Source: Actinomycetota bacterium
GTDB lineage: Bacteria; Actinomycetota; Actinomycetes; Actinomycetales; Dermatophilaceae
NCBI GenBank assembly: GCA_020160805.1
Contig: JAIUPO010000003.1
Span: forward strand, 124,001 to 188,000
DNA: 64,000 nt
Reading direction: 5' to 3'
This document shows, in pieces, positions 54,454 through 64,000 of this stretch. The number at the start of each line of letters is the position of its first letter. Within the stretch, counting starts at the first letter, position 1. Position numbers and translations under genes: made by a program. The notes below the pieces were generated by a model that was not told where the DNA came from, ran no database searches, and saw only the letters and a program-made list of their open reading frames with translations.

Positions 54454-56778
54454 GTGAGGAAGCGTCACGTCGGAGCAGTGTCAGGGATTGCCGTTGCGGC
54501 AGTCGCCTTGGCGATGGCTCCGAGCACCGCTCAGGCCGGGCCCAGCCCCGCGCCCGCAGGGCCCGATGGGGCCATCAAGTTCCGTCAGGGCGGCGACAGC
54601 CTGCCCAACCCGCTCGCGGACCGGGCCGCTAAGTTGCGGCAGGATGCCGTCGCCAAACTGCTCAGCGGCGAAGCGACCCTTGAGGGCAGCGGAGCCAATC
54701 GAACCATCAAGATCCCGGGCTCCACGGCGCCCGAGGCGCGCGGCACCGCAGCGGAGAAGGGCCGCTGGGTGTGGTACCCGACCAACCGGGAGGAGACGAT
54801 CTTCTCGATCCTCACCGACTTCGGAAACAAGACCATGGCCGGCACGAGCTCGACGCCTGGGCCGATGCACAACGAGATCCCGATGCCCGACCGCAACTGG
54901 GACGGCAGCGCGACGGACAACAACAGCACGTACTGGGTTAAGGACTTCAACCGCGCCCACTACATGAACATGATGTTCGGTGCTGGCGAGTCCTTCCGCG
55001 ACTTCTATCTCAAGCAATCGCAGGGGCGCTTCCTGGCCAAGGGCGATGTCTCCAACTGGGTCAAGGTGCCCTACAACGAGGCGCGCTACGGCAGCAACGA
55101 GATCAGCGAGGCCGACGGCTACTGGAACTACATCAAGGACACCGGCAACTCCTGGTACGCCTCGCAGAAGGCGATGGGCAAGACCGACGCCCAGATCAAG
55201 GCCTACGTCTCGCAGTTCGACAAGGTCGACCGTTACGACTACGACGGCGATGGCGTCTACAACGAGCCCGACGGCTATATCGACCACTTCCAGGCCATCC
55301 ACGCCGGTGAGGGCGAAGAGGCCGGCGGCGGCGCTCAGGGCACGGATGCCATCTGGAGCCACCGGTGGTACGCCTTCTCCACCGACTACGGCGTGACCGG
55401 CCCGGCCATGAACAAGGCCGGTGGCACCCAGATCGGCAACACCGGCATCTGGATTGGTGACTACACCACCGAGCCCGAGAATGGTGGCCTCGGTGTCTTC
55501 GCGCACGAGTTCGGTCACGACCTCGGCCTGCGGGACTACTACGACACCGCCGACGGCACGGGCATGGGCAACAGCACCGCCTTCTGGACGCTGATGTCCT
55601 CGGGTTCGTGGCTCAACCGTGGCAAGGACTCCATCGGCACCACCCCCGGCTACATGGGTCCGCACGAGAAGCTGCTCCTCGGCTGGCTGGACTACAAGCT
55701 GGTCATGCACGGCAGCAACACCGACCTCAAGCTTGGCATCGCCAACAAGGACGCGCTCAACATGCCGCAGGCGCTCGCGATCCTGCTGCCGAAGCGCACC
55801 CACACCGAGGTCTACAACAAGCCGTATGCCGGGTCCTACGAGTGGTGGACCGGCTCGGGTGACAGCCTCCAGAACACTCTGACTCGCAGCCTGGACCTGA
55901 CCGGCGCCAGCACGGCCTCGCTCAGCGCCATGCTGTGGGCCGAGATCGAAGAGGACTACGACTACCTCTACGCCGAGGCCTCTACCGATGGTGGCAAGTC
56001 GTGGAAGCAGGTGTGGTCCTACACCGGCGAGAATCCCACGTGGGCTCCGATCAGCATCAACCTCGGTGCCTACGCGGGCAACAAGATCGACTTCCGCTTC
56101 CGCTACGGCACTGACGGTGGTCTGGCGCTGGCCGGTGGCTTCCTCGACAACATCGTTGTCAAGAAGGGCTCGACCACCGTGCTGTCCGATGGCGCCGAGG
56201 ACGGCGACAACGGCTGGATGGTCAACGGCTTCAAGCGCACGACGGGCACCGAGAAGGTCGAGTCGACGAACTACTACCTGGCCGAGAACCGTGTCTATGA
56301 CGGCTACGACCGGACCCTACGCACCGGTCCGTACAACTTCGGTTGGGGCAACACCAAGCCGGACTGGGTGGAGCGCTTCCCGTTCCAGAACGGTCTGCTG
56401 GTGTGGTACATCGACAACTACTACGCCGACAACAACACCTACGCCCACCCGGGTGAAGGTTTCGCCCTCCCGGTCGACGTCCACCCCGAGCTGATGGAAA
56501 TCGGTGGTAGCCCGATCACCAACCGCCGCAGCTCCTTCGATGCCACCTTCGGTGTCGAAAAGACCGATGTGGTCACCCTGCACAAGAATGGCGTTGCCAA
56601 GACGTGGCCGGCCCGCATGGGCGTTCGCACCTTCGACGACTCCAACCCGAACCGCTACTGGAGCGCGGGCAACCCGCAGAACTCCGTGAAGGTCGCCGGC
56701 ACCGGCACCAAGATCACGGTGGCGAAGTCCAACTCCCGCGGCTGGGTGCTCGACCTGCAGGTTCGCTTCACCAAGTAA
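54454..56778 (+). CDS. secreted M6-family metalloprotease (immune inhibitor A type)
   Basis: A 774-residue secreted protease with signal peptide (VRKRHVGAVSGIAVAAVALA...QA). The zinc site is FAHEFGHDLGLRDYY with H351, E352, H355 and a downstream ligand; PTNREETIFSILTDFGNK and the WSHRW...YTTEPENGGLGVFAHE context are typical of the InhA/M6 family. C-terminal halves have repeated beta-rich parts (DYLYAEASTDGGKSWKQVWS, VVKKGSTTVLSDGAEDGDNG). Start GTG after GGGAGGAAACAC. Unlike other genes here it uses TAC before G (GACTACGAC) and nearly uniform C-ending codons, a sign of high expression. It probably degrades host or environmental proteins. Confidence 0.92.
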   Translation: MRKRHVGAVSGIAVAAVALAMAPSTAQAGPSPAPAGPDGAIKFRQGGDSLPNPLADRAAKLRQDAVAKLLSGEATLEGSGANRTIKIPGSTAPEARGTAAEKGRWVWYPTNREETIFSILTDFGNKTMAGTSSTPGPMHNEIPMPDRNWDGSATDNNSTYWVKDFNRAHYMNMMFGAGESFRDFYLKQSQGRFLAKGDVSNWVKVPYNEARYGSNEISEADGYWNYIKDTGNSWYASQKAMGKTDAQIKAYVSQFDKVDRYDYDGDGVYNEPDGYIDHFQAIHAGEGEEAGGGAQGTDAIWSHRWYAFSTDYGVTGPAMNKAGGTQIGNTGIWIGDYTTEPENGGLGVFAHEFGHDLGLRDYYDTADGTGMGNSTAFWTLMSSGSWLNRGKDSIGTTPGYMGPHEKLLLGWLDYKLVMHGSNTDLKLGIANKDALNMPQALAILLPKRTHTEVYNKPYAGSYEWWTGSGDSLQNTLTRSLDLTGASTASLSAMLWAEIEEDYDYLYAEASTDGGKSWKQVWSYTGENPTWAPISINLGAYAGNKIDFRFRYGTDGGLALAGGFLDNIVVKKGSTTVLSDGAEDGDNGWMVNGFKRTTGTEKVESTNYYLAENRVYDGYDRTLRTGPYNFGWGNTKPDWVERFPFQNGLLVWYIDNYYADNNTYAHPGEGFALPVDVHPELMEIGGSPITNRRSSFDATFGVEKTDVVTLHKNGVAKTWPARMGVRTFDDSNPNRYWSAGNPQNSVKVAGTGTKITVAKSNSRGWVLDLQVRFTK

Positions 56779-56825
56779 CACCCCGATGGCCGCTGGCGGA
56801 CTCGTTCGCTGACGGATCGTCATAC

Positions 56826-56866
56826 CGGCGGGGCCCGGGATGCCAAGCGCATCCCGGGCCCCGTCG
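56826..56866 (+). terminator. hairpin terminator after the M6 protease
   Basis: GGGGCCCGGGATG (56830-56842) pairs perfectly with CATCCCGGGCCCC (56850-56862) around a 7-nt loop, and four flanking pairs (one a G-T wobble) extend the stem. No T-tract follows. It separates the protease from glnA2. Confidence 0.65.
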
Positions 56867-56924
56867 CCTGTCCTGACCAGCCGCGGTTAACAGCGGCGTA
56901 ACACGCGTGCGATTGGATCGCCCC

Positions 56925-58262
56925 ATGGATCGTCAGCAGGAGTTCGTCCTGCGCACCATCGAAGAGCGAGACATCCGATTCGTGCGCCTGTGGTTCACCG
57001 ATGTGCTGGGCACCCTGAAATCGGTGGCCATCGCGCCCGCCGAACTCGAGGGTGCCTTCGCCGAGGGGATCGGCTTCGACGGCTCGGTCATCGAAGGCTT
57101 CGCGCGCGTCTTCGAGTCGGACATGCTGGCCAAGCCCGACCCGGCCACCTTCCAGGTGCTGCCCTGGCGAGGCGAGCATCCTGGGACGGCCCGGATGTTC
57201 TGCGACATCATGACGCCGGACGGCACGCCGAGCATCGCCGATCCGCGCAATGTGCTCAAGCGCGCGCTGTCACGCTGCACCGACATGGGGTATTCCTTCT
57301 ACACCCACCCCGAGATCGAGTTCTTCCTGTTGAAGAAGGCGTATGACGCGGGCACCCGGCCCGAGCCCATCGACCATGCCGGCTATTTCGACCACGTCCC
57401 CAAGGGCGTCGGTCATGACTTCCGCCGGACTGCGATCTCGCTCTTGGAGTCCGTCGGTATTTCGGTCGAGTTCAGCCACCATGAGGGTGCGCCGGGACAG
57501 AACGAGATCGACCTGCGTTATGCGGACGCGCTGACGACCAGCGACAACATCATGACCTTCCGAACCATCATCAAGGAGGTCGCCTTCGAGCGGGGGATCT
57601 ACGCGACCTTCATGCCGAAGGTCTTCGCCGAGCACCCCGGCTCCGGGATGCACACGCATATGTCGCTCTTCGAGGGCGATGCCAACGCCTTCTACGAGCC
57701 CGGAGCGCCCTACCAACTCTCGGAGGTCGCACGCCAGTTCATCGCCGGCATCCTGCGCCATGGCGCCGAGATCACGGCCGTCACCAACCAATGGGTCAAC
57801 TCCTACAAGCGGCTCTGGGGCGGCGGCGAGGCGCCAGCCCACCTCACCTGGGGTCATAACAACACCTCGGCGATGATCCGCGTGCCGATGTACAAGCCGC
57901 TCAAAGGCCAGTCCAGCCGCATCGAAGTGCGATCCCTCGACCCGGCGTGCAATCCCTATCTTGCGTATGCCGTGCTGCTTTCGGCCGGCCTGAAGGGCAT
58001 CGAGAAGGGTTATGAGTTGCCGCCCGAGGCCGAGGAGGACGTCTGGAGCTTGACCGGCGGCGAGCGGCGCGCGCTCGGCATCGACGCCCTGCCCAGCTCG
58101 CTGCACGAGGCCATCACGGTGATGGAGCGCAGCGAGTTGGTCGCCGAGACGCTCGGCGAGCACGTCTTCGACTTCTTCTTGCGCAACAAGCGCCGCGAGT
58201 GGGAGGACTACCGCCGCCAGGTGACCGAGTTCGAGCTGGAGCGCTATTTGAACCGGCTCTAG
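56925..58262 (+). CDS. glnA2: glutamine synthetase, GlnA2 type
   Basis: A 445-residue type I glutamine synthetase that makes glutamine from glutamate, ammonia and ATP. Conserved parts are EGIGFDGSVIEGFARVFESD (Asp-50 loop), HPEIEFFLLKK, SVEFSHHEGAPGQNEIDLRY, MPKVFAEHPGSGMHTHMSLF and VTNQWVNSYKRLWGGGEAPA. Next to glnE, as in the mycobacterial glnA1-glnE-glnA2 locus, which points to GlnA2. At the place of the adenylylation motif NLYDLPP the sequence reads EKGYELPP, one residue shorter, so control by GlnE is open. ATG 56925 chosen (MDRQQEFVLRTIEER); an upstream GTG is weaker. Confidence 0.9.
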   Translation: MDRQQEFVLRTIEERDIRFVRLWFTDVLGTLKSVAIAPAELEGAFAEGIGFDGSVIEGFARVFESDMLAKPDPATFQVLPWRGEHPGTARMFCDIMTPDGTPSIADPRNVLKRALSRCTDMGYSFYTHPEIEFFLLKKAYDAGTRPEPIDHAGYFDHVPKGVGHDFRRTAISLLESVGISVEFSHHEGAPGQNEIDLRYADALTTSDNIMTFRTIIKEVAFERGIYATFMPKVFAEHPGSGMHTHMSLFEGDANAFYEPGAPYQLSEVARQFIAGILRHGAEITAVTNQWVNSYKRLWGGGEAPAHLTWGHNNTSAMIRVPMYKPLKGQSSRIEVRSLDPACNPYLAYAVLLSAGLKGIEKGYELPPEAEEDVWSLTGGERRALGIDALPSSLHEAITVMERSELVAETLGEHVFDFFLRNKRREWEDYRRQVTEFELERYLNRL

Positions 58263-58329
58263 TCACTCTGGGTTCGGCTCCTGGCTGAGTTCTCTGGGTT
58301 CGGCTCATCCTCCCCCCGTGGTGTCGGCT

Positions 58330-58427
58330 CGTTCCTCGCCGTCCCCGCTCGCGTTCCTCGCCGTCCCCGCTCGGGGCATCGTCGGCCGAACCGCCGCACC
58401 TGCTCCCGGCATCGTCGGCCGAACCGG
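58330..58427 (+). repeat. short direct repeats upstream of glnE
   Basis: A 22-bp unit (CGTTCCTCGCCGTCCCCGCT plus CG) occurs twice in tandem at 58330-58351 and 58352-58373. A second unit GGCATCGTCGGCCGAACCG occurs at 58375-58393 and 58409-58427. They fill most of the 216-bp gap between glnA2 and glnE and look like recent tandem expansion, possibly in the glnE promoter region. Confidence 0.7.
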
Positions 58428-58478
58428 AGTCCGCTCGCGGACAACCACCCTCTCCCGCGTCGGGATAGGTTTTGGGGT

Positions 58479-61400
58479 ATGCGGGAACGCGTCGAATCTG
58501 CGAGCGCCGCCTTCGCGCGGCTGGGCTTCGCCGACCCGGCCAAGGCGCAGCGGCTGGTGACCGATCCGGCACTCGCGGGGCTCATCGATCCGCTCGACGC
58601 AGACTTCGAGGATGGCGTCATCGAAGCGCTCGGTGAGGTCGCCGACCCCGACCTCGCGCTGCTCGCGCTCGTCCGGCTCATGGAGGCCCTGCGGGCACGC
58701 ATCGGCGCCAATCCCGACGACGAAACCCTCGGCAAAGAGCTCCCCGCCCTCATCGCCACCCTGCGGGGCCCCAGCATCGGCCGGCAGCGACTCCTCGCCG
58801 TCCTCGGCGCCTCGATCGCCCTTGGCGATCACCTCGTGGCCCACCCCGAGCATTGGCGCAGCGTCGCCGAATCCCAACCTCGCACGCGGCAACAGCGGGT
58901 CGACCGACTTGTTAACCGCGTCACCGCACCACCCGATGGCCTGAGCCCCGACGACGCCCTCCGCGTCTATTACCGCCGCGGCCTGCTCGGGATCGCGGCC
59001 CTCGACCTGATCGCCCCGGACCCGCTCGACAAACTCCCGGACACCGCTGCCGCGCTCGCCGACCTCGCCGAGGCAGCCCTCGAAGGCGCGCTCGTCATCG
59101 CCCAGAACGAAGCCCCCCAGGACGCGGCCGCCTGCCGTCTGACCGTGATCGCCATGGGCAAGACGGGCGGCCGCGAGCTCAACTACATCTCCGATGTCGA
59201 CGTCATCTTCGTCGCCGAACCCACGGATGGCACCAGCGAACAGGACGCCATCGCCGCGGCCAGCCGCCTCGCGACCCGCCTGATGACCGCCTGCTCCGCC
59301 TCCACCGCCCACGGCACGCTCTGGCCGGTCGACGCCGCCCTGCGACCGGAGGGCAAGAACGGCCCGCTCGTGCGGACCATCGCCTCGCACAAGGCCTACT
59401 ACGAGCGGTGGGCAAAGACCTGGGAGTTCCAAGCCCTGCTCAAAGCCCGCGTGGTGGCCGGCGACCGGGAGGTCGGGGCGGCATACCTCGAGGCTGTGTC
59501 CCCGATGGTCTGGGAGGCGGCCTCCCGCGACAACTTTGTCGACGACGTCCAGGCGATGCGCCGCCGCGTCGAGGCGCACATCCCCAACGCCGAGGCCGAC
59601 CGGCAACTCAAACTCGGCCCCGGCGGTCTGCGCGATATCGAGTTCAGCGTCCAACTCCTCCAGCTTGTCCACGGCCGCACCGACGCGCGCATCCACTCGG
59701 GCACCACTCTCGACGCGCTCGCCGCACTCTCCGAGTTCGGGTATGTCGGGCGCGACGACGCCGCGCAACTCTCGGCGGCATACCGGCTGCTGCGCACCCT
59801 GGAGCACCGGATCCAGCTGCTGCGGCTGCGGCGCACCCATCTGATGCCGACCTCGCCGGCCGAGCTTCGCCGCCTGGGCCGCGCTCTCGGTCACCGCCAG
59901 GACCCCGCGAATGCCGTTCTCGCAGAATGGAAGACGCAAGCCCGCGAGGTCCGCCGACTGCACGAGCGGCTGTTCTATCGCCCGCTGCTCAATGCCGTCG
60001 CGCGCCTGGGCACCGACGAGGTTCGCCTCACGCCCGAGGCGGCCAAGGAGCGGCTCAGCGCGCTCGGTTTCCGCGACCCGGCGGGTGCCCTGCGCCATCT
60101 GGAGGCGCTCACCGAGGGGCTCTCTCGGCGGGCCGCGATCCAACGTCACCTGCTGCCCGTCATGCTCGGCTGGTTCGCTGCCGAGGCCGACCCCGATGGC
60201 GGGCTGCTCGCCTTCCGCACCGTGAGCGAGGCACTCGATGCCAGCCATTGGTACCTTCGCTTGCTCCGCGACGAACCCGCCGCCGCCGAACAGCTCGCGC
60301 GCACCCTGGCCCGCAGCCGGTTCGCCGCGCAGATCCTCATCTCCGCCCCCGAAGCCGTGCAAATCCTCGGTGAGCCCGGGGGAGTGGTGCCGCACTCCCG
60401 CGAGGACATCGAACGTCGTATGCGGATCGCCATCCAGCACAAGTCGACCCCCGAGGAGGCAGTCGCCGCCGCCCGCCAGGTGCGCCGCGTCGAGTTGTTC
60501 CGCATCGCGGTCGCCGATCTCGTCGGGGGCCTTCCCCAACCCGAGGTGGGCCGCGCCCTCTCCGACCTGACCGGCGCCACGATCCAGATCGCCCTGGACG
60601 TCGCGATCGATCACGAAGAGCGCCGAACCAGCGCCCCGCTGCTGACCGACCTGCTCGTCGTCGGCATGGGCCGCCTCGGCGGCAACGAACTCGGCTACGC
60701 CTCGGACGCCGATGTGCTCTTTGTCCACTCGCCTCGCGTCGGCGCGGACGAGCATCAGGCGCAGGCCCAGGCGCTCGGCATCGTCAAGGACCTCCAGCGC
60801 CTCCTCAGCGTCCCCGGACCCGACCCGGCGATCGGCCTCGACGCCGATCTACGCCCCGAGGGAAAAAACGGTCCGCTGGTGCGCAGCCTCGATTCCTATC
60901 GCGCGTATTACGACCGGTGGGCGCTGATCTGGGAGGCTCAGGCCCTCGTCCGCGCCCGCCCGGTCGCCGGTCACGCAGACCTGTCGGCTGCTTTCGTCGA
61001 CCTCATCGACCCGATTCGCTGGCATGGCGCCGGACTCTCGAGTCAGGACTTGCGCGAGATCCGGCGGCTGAAGGCCCGTATGGAGGCCGAGCGCTTGCCC
61101 CGCGGCGCCGATAAGCGCACCCATTTCAAGCTCGGCACCGGCGGGCTCTCCGATGTCGAATGGACGGTTCAGACGCTGCAGATGGAGCACGCGCACAGCT
61201 ATCCCAGCCTGCGCACCACCTCGACGCTGCCCGCGCTGACCGCCGCCGCCCAGGCCCGGCTCATCTCCAGCGCCGACGCCGCCGATCTCGCCGAGGCCTG
61301 GCAGTTCGCGGCGCACGCCCGCAATGCGGCGATGCTCTATCGCGGCCGGCCCGTGGAGTCGATCCCGACCGACGCCCGCGAGGCCGATGGCACGGCCCGG

Positions 61401-61514
61401 ATCATGGGCTTGCCGCCCGGCTCCGGACAGGAACTCGGCGAGGACTATCGCCGCATCGCCCGGCACGCTCGCACCGTCGTCGACCGCGTCTTCTACGACA
61501 ACCCGCCCGCCTGA
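58479..61514 (+). CDS. glnE: bifunctional glutamine synthetase adenylyltransferase/deadenylylase
   Basis: GlnE (1,011 residues) adenylylates and deadenylylates glutamine synthetase according to nitrogen status. Two nucleotidyltransferase domains are complete: TGGRELNYISDVDVIFVAEP near residue 230 and GGNELGYASDADVLFVHSP near residue 734, each followed by a helical GlnD-type linker (AHGTLWPVDAALRPEGKNGP and IGLDADLRPEGKNGPLVRSL). Length is normal. ATG 58479 (MRERVESASAAFARLG); TAGGTT just upstream may be a -10 element of a leaderless mRNA. It follows glnA2, the second partner gene of the locus. Confidence 0.95.
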   Translation: MRERVESASAAFARLGFADPAKAQRLVTDPALAGLIDPLDADFEDGVIEALGEVADPDLALLALVRLMEALRARIGANPDDETLGKELPALIATLRGPSIGRQRLLAVLGASIALGDHLVAHPEHWRSVAESQPRTRQQRVDRLVNRVTAPPDGLSPDDALRVYYRRGLLGIAALDLIAPDPLDKLPDTAAALADLAEAALEGALVIAQNEAPQDAAACRLTVIAMGKTGGRELNYISDVDVIFVAEPTDGTSEQDAIAAASRLATRLMTACSASTAHGTLWPVDAALRPEGKNGPLVRTIASHKAYYERWAKTWEFQALLKARVVAGDREVGAAYLEAVSPMVWEAASRDNFVDDVQAMRRRVEAHIPNAEADRQLKLGPGGLRDIEFSVQLLQLVHGRTDARIHSGTTLDALAALSEFGYVGRDDAAQLSAAYRLLRTLEHRIQLLRLRRTHLMPTSPAELRRLGRALGHRQDPANAVLAEWKTQAREVRRLHERLFYRPLLNAVARLGTDEVRLTPEAAKERLSALGFRDPAGALRHLEALTEGLSRRAAIQRHLLPVMLGWFAAEADPDGGLLAFRTVSEALDASHWYLRLLRDEPAAAEQLARTLARSRFAAQILISAPEAVQILGEPGGVVPHSREDIERRMRIAIQHKSTPEEAVAAARQVRRVELFRIAVADLVGGLPQPEVGRALSDLTGATIQIALDVAIDHEERRTSAPLLTDLLVVGMGRLGGNELGYASDADVLFVHSPRVGADEHQAQAQALGIVKDLQRLLSVPGPDPAIGLDADLRPEGKNGPLVRSLDSYRAYYDRWALIWEAQALVRARPVAGHADLSAAFVDLIDPIRWHGAGLSSQDLREIRRLKARMEAERLPRGADKRTHFKLGTGGLSDVEWTVQTLQMEHAHSYPSLRTTSTLPALTAAAQARLISSADAADLAEAWQFAAHARNAAMLYRGRPVESIPTDAREADGTARIMGLPPGSGQELGEDYRRIARHARTVVDRVFYDNPPA

Positions 61515-61558
61515 AACGCCGGTGAGGTCATCGCGGCAGGCAACCTAGACTGGCCGCC

Positions 61559-62896
61559 ATGATGCAGCGACTGGATCTGCGTGGCCGATCCCTGTCCCTG
61601 CGCGAGCTTCGCGAGGGCTTGCCCAGGGCGCAGTTCGATGTCGACGCGGCACTGCATACGGTCGAACCCATCTGCGCAGCGGTCCGCGAGCGCGGCGCCG
61701 AAGCGCTCAAAGACTTCGCCGAGCGGTATGACGGGGTGCGCCCCCAGCGCCTGCGCGTCCCCGCCGCCGCGCTCCAGGCCGCGCTGGCCCAGCTCGACCC
61801 CGACGTGCGGGCGGCACTGGAGGTCAGCATCGACCGGGCCCGCCGCGTGCACGCCGACCAGGTGCGCACCGCGACCACCACCCAGGTCACCGACGGCGGC
61901 ACCGTCACCGAGCGCTGGGTGCCCGTCGACCGTGTCGGTCTCTATGTCCCCGGTGGTCGAGCGGTCTATCCGAGCTCGGTGGTCATGAATGTCGTGCCCG
62001 CCCAACTCGCCGGCGTCGGCTCCCTCGCGGTCGCGAGCCCCCCGCAAAAGGAAACCACCGGGGAGCTCGCCGGCTACCCCCACCCGAGCATCCTCGCCGC
62101 GTGCGCTCTGCTCGGGGTCGAGGAGGTGTATGCCGTGGGCGGCGCCCAAGCGGTCGCCGCACTGGCATACGGCTTCACCGACGGCGAGGACGTCTGCGAA
62201 CCGGTCAGCCTCGTGACCGGACCGGGCAATATCTATGTTGCCGCCGCCAAGCGGCTGCTCAAGGGCGTCATCGGCATCGACGCCGAAGCTGGCCCGACCG
62301 AGATCGCGATCCTCGCCGACGCCGGAGCCGATCCGGAGTATGTCGCGGCCGACCTGATCAGCCAGGCCGAGCACGACCCGCTGGCCGCCTCCGTCCTGGT
62401 CACCGACTCTGCGGGGCTCGCCGAGGCCGTGACTGCCGCGGTGGCTCGCCGGGCGGCCGCGACGAAGCACTCCGAGCGAGTCATTGAGGCCCTCACCGGC
62501 CCGCAGTCCGCGATCGTCCTCGTCGATGATCTCGAGCAGGGCCTTGCCGTCGTGAATGCGTATGCCGCCGAGCACCTCGAGGTCATCACCTCCGACGCCC
62601 CGGCCCTCGCCGCACGCGTCCGCAATGCCGGCGCGATCTTTGTCGGCCCGTACAGCCCGGTCTCGCTCGGCGACTATGCCGCCGGCTCCAATCACGTGCT
62701 GCCGACCGGCGGCTGCGCGTGCCACAGCAGTGGGCTGTCCGTGCAGTCTTTCCTGCGCGGGATTCATGTCATCGACTACTCCCGGGAGGCGCTCGCGGAG
62801 GTCGCCGCCCATGTCGTCACGCTCGCCCAAGCCGAGGACCTGCCGGCTCACGGCGAGGCCGTGACGGCCCGCTTCGAGACGATGGCGGAGCGCTGA
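61559..62896 (+). CDS. hisD: histidinol dehydrogenase
   Basis: HisD (445 residues) oxidises L-histidinol to L-histidine in two steps with NAD. Recognisable parts are [72 protein letters not shown] (zinc ligands) and [23 protein letters not shown] 61559 is followed directly by a second ATG; either may be used. It opens a histidine cluster: hisC follows after 4 bp, so the two are co-translated. Confidence 0.96.
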   Translation: MMQRLDLRGRSLSLRELREGLPRAQFDVDAALHTVEPICAAVRERGAEALKDFAERYDGVRPQRLRVPAAALQAALAQLDPDVRAALEVSIDRARRVHADQVRTATTTQVTDGGTVTERWVPVDRVGLYVPGGRAVYPSSVVMNVVPAQLAGVGSLAVASPPQKETTGELAGYPHPSILAACALLGVEEVYAVGGAQAVAALAYGFTDGEDVCEPVSLVTGPGNIYVAAAKRLLKGVIGIDAEAGPTEIAILADAGADPEYVAADLISQAEHDPLAASVLVTDSAGLAEAVTAAVARRAAATKHSERVIEALTGPQSAIVLVDDLEQGLAVVNAYAAEHLEVITSDAPALAARVRNAGAIFVGPYSPVSLGDYAAGSNHVLPTGGCACHSSGLSVQSFLRGIHVIDYSREALAEVAAHVVTLAQAEDLPAHGEAVTARFETMAER

Positions 62897-62900
62897 GCTG

Positions 62901-64000
62901 ATGTCCACCGAGAGCCCGTCGAGCGGGCTGCGTGCCCTGCTGCGCGAAGATCTGCGTGCCGAAAAGCCCTATGGCGCACCGCAATTGACGGTCAGCGCCG
63001 CGCTGAACACCAACGAAAATTCCTACCCGGTTCCGGATGAGGTGGTCGCCGACATGCTTGCCGAGCTCGGCGAGGCGCTGCCTACCCTCAACCGCTATCC
63101 CGATCGGGAGTTCACGTCCCTTCGGGAGGCTCTCGCGGCATACCTCACCCGCAGCGGCACGGCGATCGCCCCCGAGCAGGTGTGGGCGGGCAATGGCTCC
63201 AATGAGGTGCTGCTGCACCTGTTACAAGCTTTCGGCGGGCCGGGCCGGCGCGCCATCGGCTTCACGCCGTCCTATTCGATGCACTCGATCATCGCGACCA
63301 CGACGGGCACGGCGTGGACGCACGGACGTCGCAGCGCTGACCCGGAGCGACTGTTCACCCTCGACGCTGACTCGGTCGCGGCCCAGATCGCCGACGCCGC
63401 GCCGCAGCTGGTCTTCATCTGCTCGCCCAACAACCCCACCGGCACCGCGGTCGGCCTCGACGTCATCGAGGCCGCCTATGCAGCAGCCCCCGGCGCCGTG
63501 GTCGTCGTCGACGAGGCCTATGCCGAGTTTGCCCGCCCCGGCACCCCGAGCGCCCTGAGCCTGCTCGCCGGCCGCGAGCGGCTCGTCGTCACCCGCACCC
63601 TGAGCAAGGCCTTTGCGCTGGCCGGGGGCCGGCTCGGCTATCTCGCCGCCGACCCCGAGCTGGTCGACCTGCTGCGCCTGGTGCGTATGCCGTACCACCT
63701 GTCCGCACCCAGCCAGGCGGTCGCGCGGGCCGCGCTGCGGCATACCGACACCATGTTGTCCACGGTCGGTGCGGTGAAGGACCAGCGGGACCGGCTGGTG
63801 ACTGAACTGACCAGCCTCGGCTATGCGCCAGTGCCCAGCGACGCGAACTTCGTGCTCTTCGGCGGACTGGCCGACGCCGGGCACACCTGGCAGGGCCTGC
63901 TCGACCGCGGCGTCTTGGTGCGCGATGTTGGCATCCCGCACTATCTTCGGGTGACGGCCGGAACACCGGCGGAAACCACCGCCTTCCTCGACGCCCTCGC
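62901..64000 (+). CDS. hisC: histidinol-phosphate aminotransferase, 3' partial
   Basis: HisC transfers an amino group to imidazole acetol phosphate in histidine synthesis. 366 codons are visible before the window ends without a stop. PLP features are VWAGNGSNEVLLHLLQAFGG, FICSPNNPTGTAVG, VVVDEAYAEFARPGTPSA and the lysine region VTRTLSKAFALAGGRLGYLA. ATG 62901 is 4 bp after hisD, which fixes the operon. Other his genes are probably downstream of the window. Confidence 0.95.
   Translation, partial: MSTESPSSGLRALLREDLRAEKPYGAPQLTVSAALNTNENSYPVPDEVVADMLAELGEALPTLNRYPDREFTSLREALAAYLTRSGTAIAPEQVWAGNGSNEVLLHLLQAFGGPGRRAIGFTPSYSMHSIIATTTGTAWTHGRRSADPERLFTLDADSVAAQIADAAPQLVFICSPNNPTGTAVGLDVIEAAYAAAPGAVVVVDEAYAEFARPGTPSALSLLAGRERLVVTRTLSKAFALAGGRLGYLAADPELVDLLRLVRMPYHLSAPSQAVARAALRHTDTMLSTVGAVKDQRDRLVTELTSLGYAPVPSDANFVLFGGLADAGHTWQGLLDRGVLVRDVGIPHYLRVTAGTPAETTAFLDAL

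Noticed and set aside
58305..60755. 816-codon minus-strand frame
   Set aside because: It is the high-GC shadow of glnE; composition is Gly/Arg/Ala-rich without motifs.

Overview
The window is high-GC bacterial DNA with dense coding, many GTG starts, and genes that overlap by GTGA or ATGA. The gene content is actinobacterial: dnaG followed by tRNA-Asn, a DUF3145 gene beside the fabD-fabH-acpP-fabF cluster with a PucR-type regulator, aceE next to DUF3052 and an AhpE-type peroxiredoxin, and the run Nif3 / CT398-type zinc ribbon / RNase HI-phosphatase near glnA2-glnE. I infer a Micrococcales member, probably Intrasporangiaceae or Dermatophilaceae; the genus is not decided. The window is chromosomal housekeeping DNA interrupted by a few acquired cassettes.

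Layout. 1-6.3 kb: a YdeI-like fragment, dgt, dnaG, tRNA-Asn, a solute-binding lipoprotein, a LysM protein and a CAU tRNA (probably tRNA-Ile2). 6.3-10.75 kb: a decayed integrative element flanked by a 47-bp duplication of the tRNA 3' end. It holds a doubly broken tyrosine integrase, two ISL3 remnants, a lipoprotein of atypical composition and a cysteine-rich unknown. 11-19.2 kb: DUF3145, an MBL-fragment/MMPL cassette flanked by a second copy of the DUF3145 3' tail, the type II fatty acid operon and its likely PucR/FasR-type regulator. 19.4-25.8 kb: a secreted GH32 fructan hydrolase with a LacI-like operator, a long-type argG, a frameshifted GDPD gene and a reductase. 25.8-36 kb: aceE, divergent from a PH-domain membrane protein pair, DUF3052 and AhpE; then tRNA-Val touching a Nif3-like gene, the zinc-ribbon and RNase HI-phosphatase genes, and two membrane proteins.

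36-46.8 kb: a decayed VWA/solute-binding gene, a 1,952-residue two-catalytic-domain amylase-pullulanase, a metZ-type sulfhydrylase, an AbrB/VapC toxin-antitoxin pair, and a SigE-family sigma factor overlapping a membrane protein gene. 46.8-54.2 kb: yaaA, an RNase II-type exonuclease, the RNase P RNA, an MBL hydrolase, a methyltransferase-like protein, a small Cys/Lys-rich protein under a possible iron box, map, a DUF559 cassette flanked by about 96-bp repeats, and panB. 54.4-64 kb: a secreted M6 metalloprotease, glnA2, glnE, hisD and the start of hisC.

The strongest unexplained signals are two. First, the heptamer GTATGCC/GGCATAC occurs about 73 times by my hand count, in both orientations and inside and outside genes, but is absent from most of the tRNA island and the MMPL gene. 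Second, three accessory cassettes each sit downstream of a core gene whose 3' end or 3' flank has been duplicated on the far side of the cassette.
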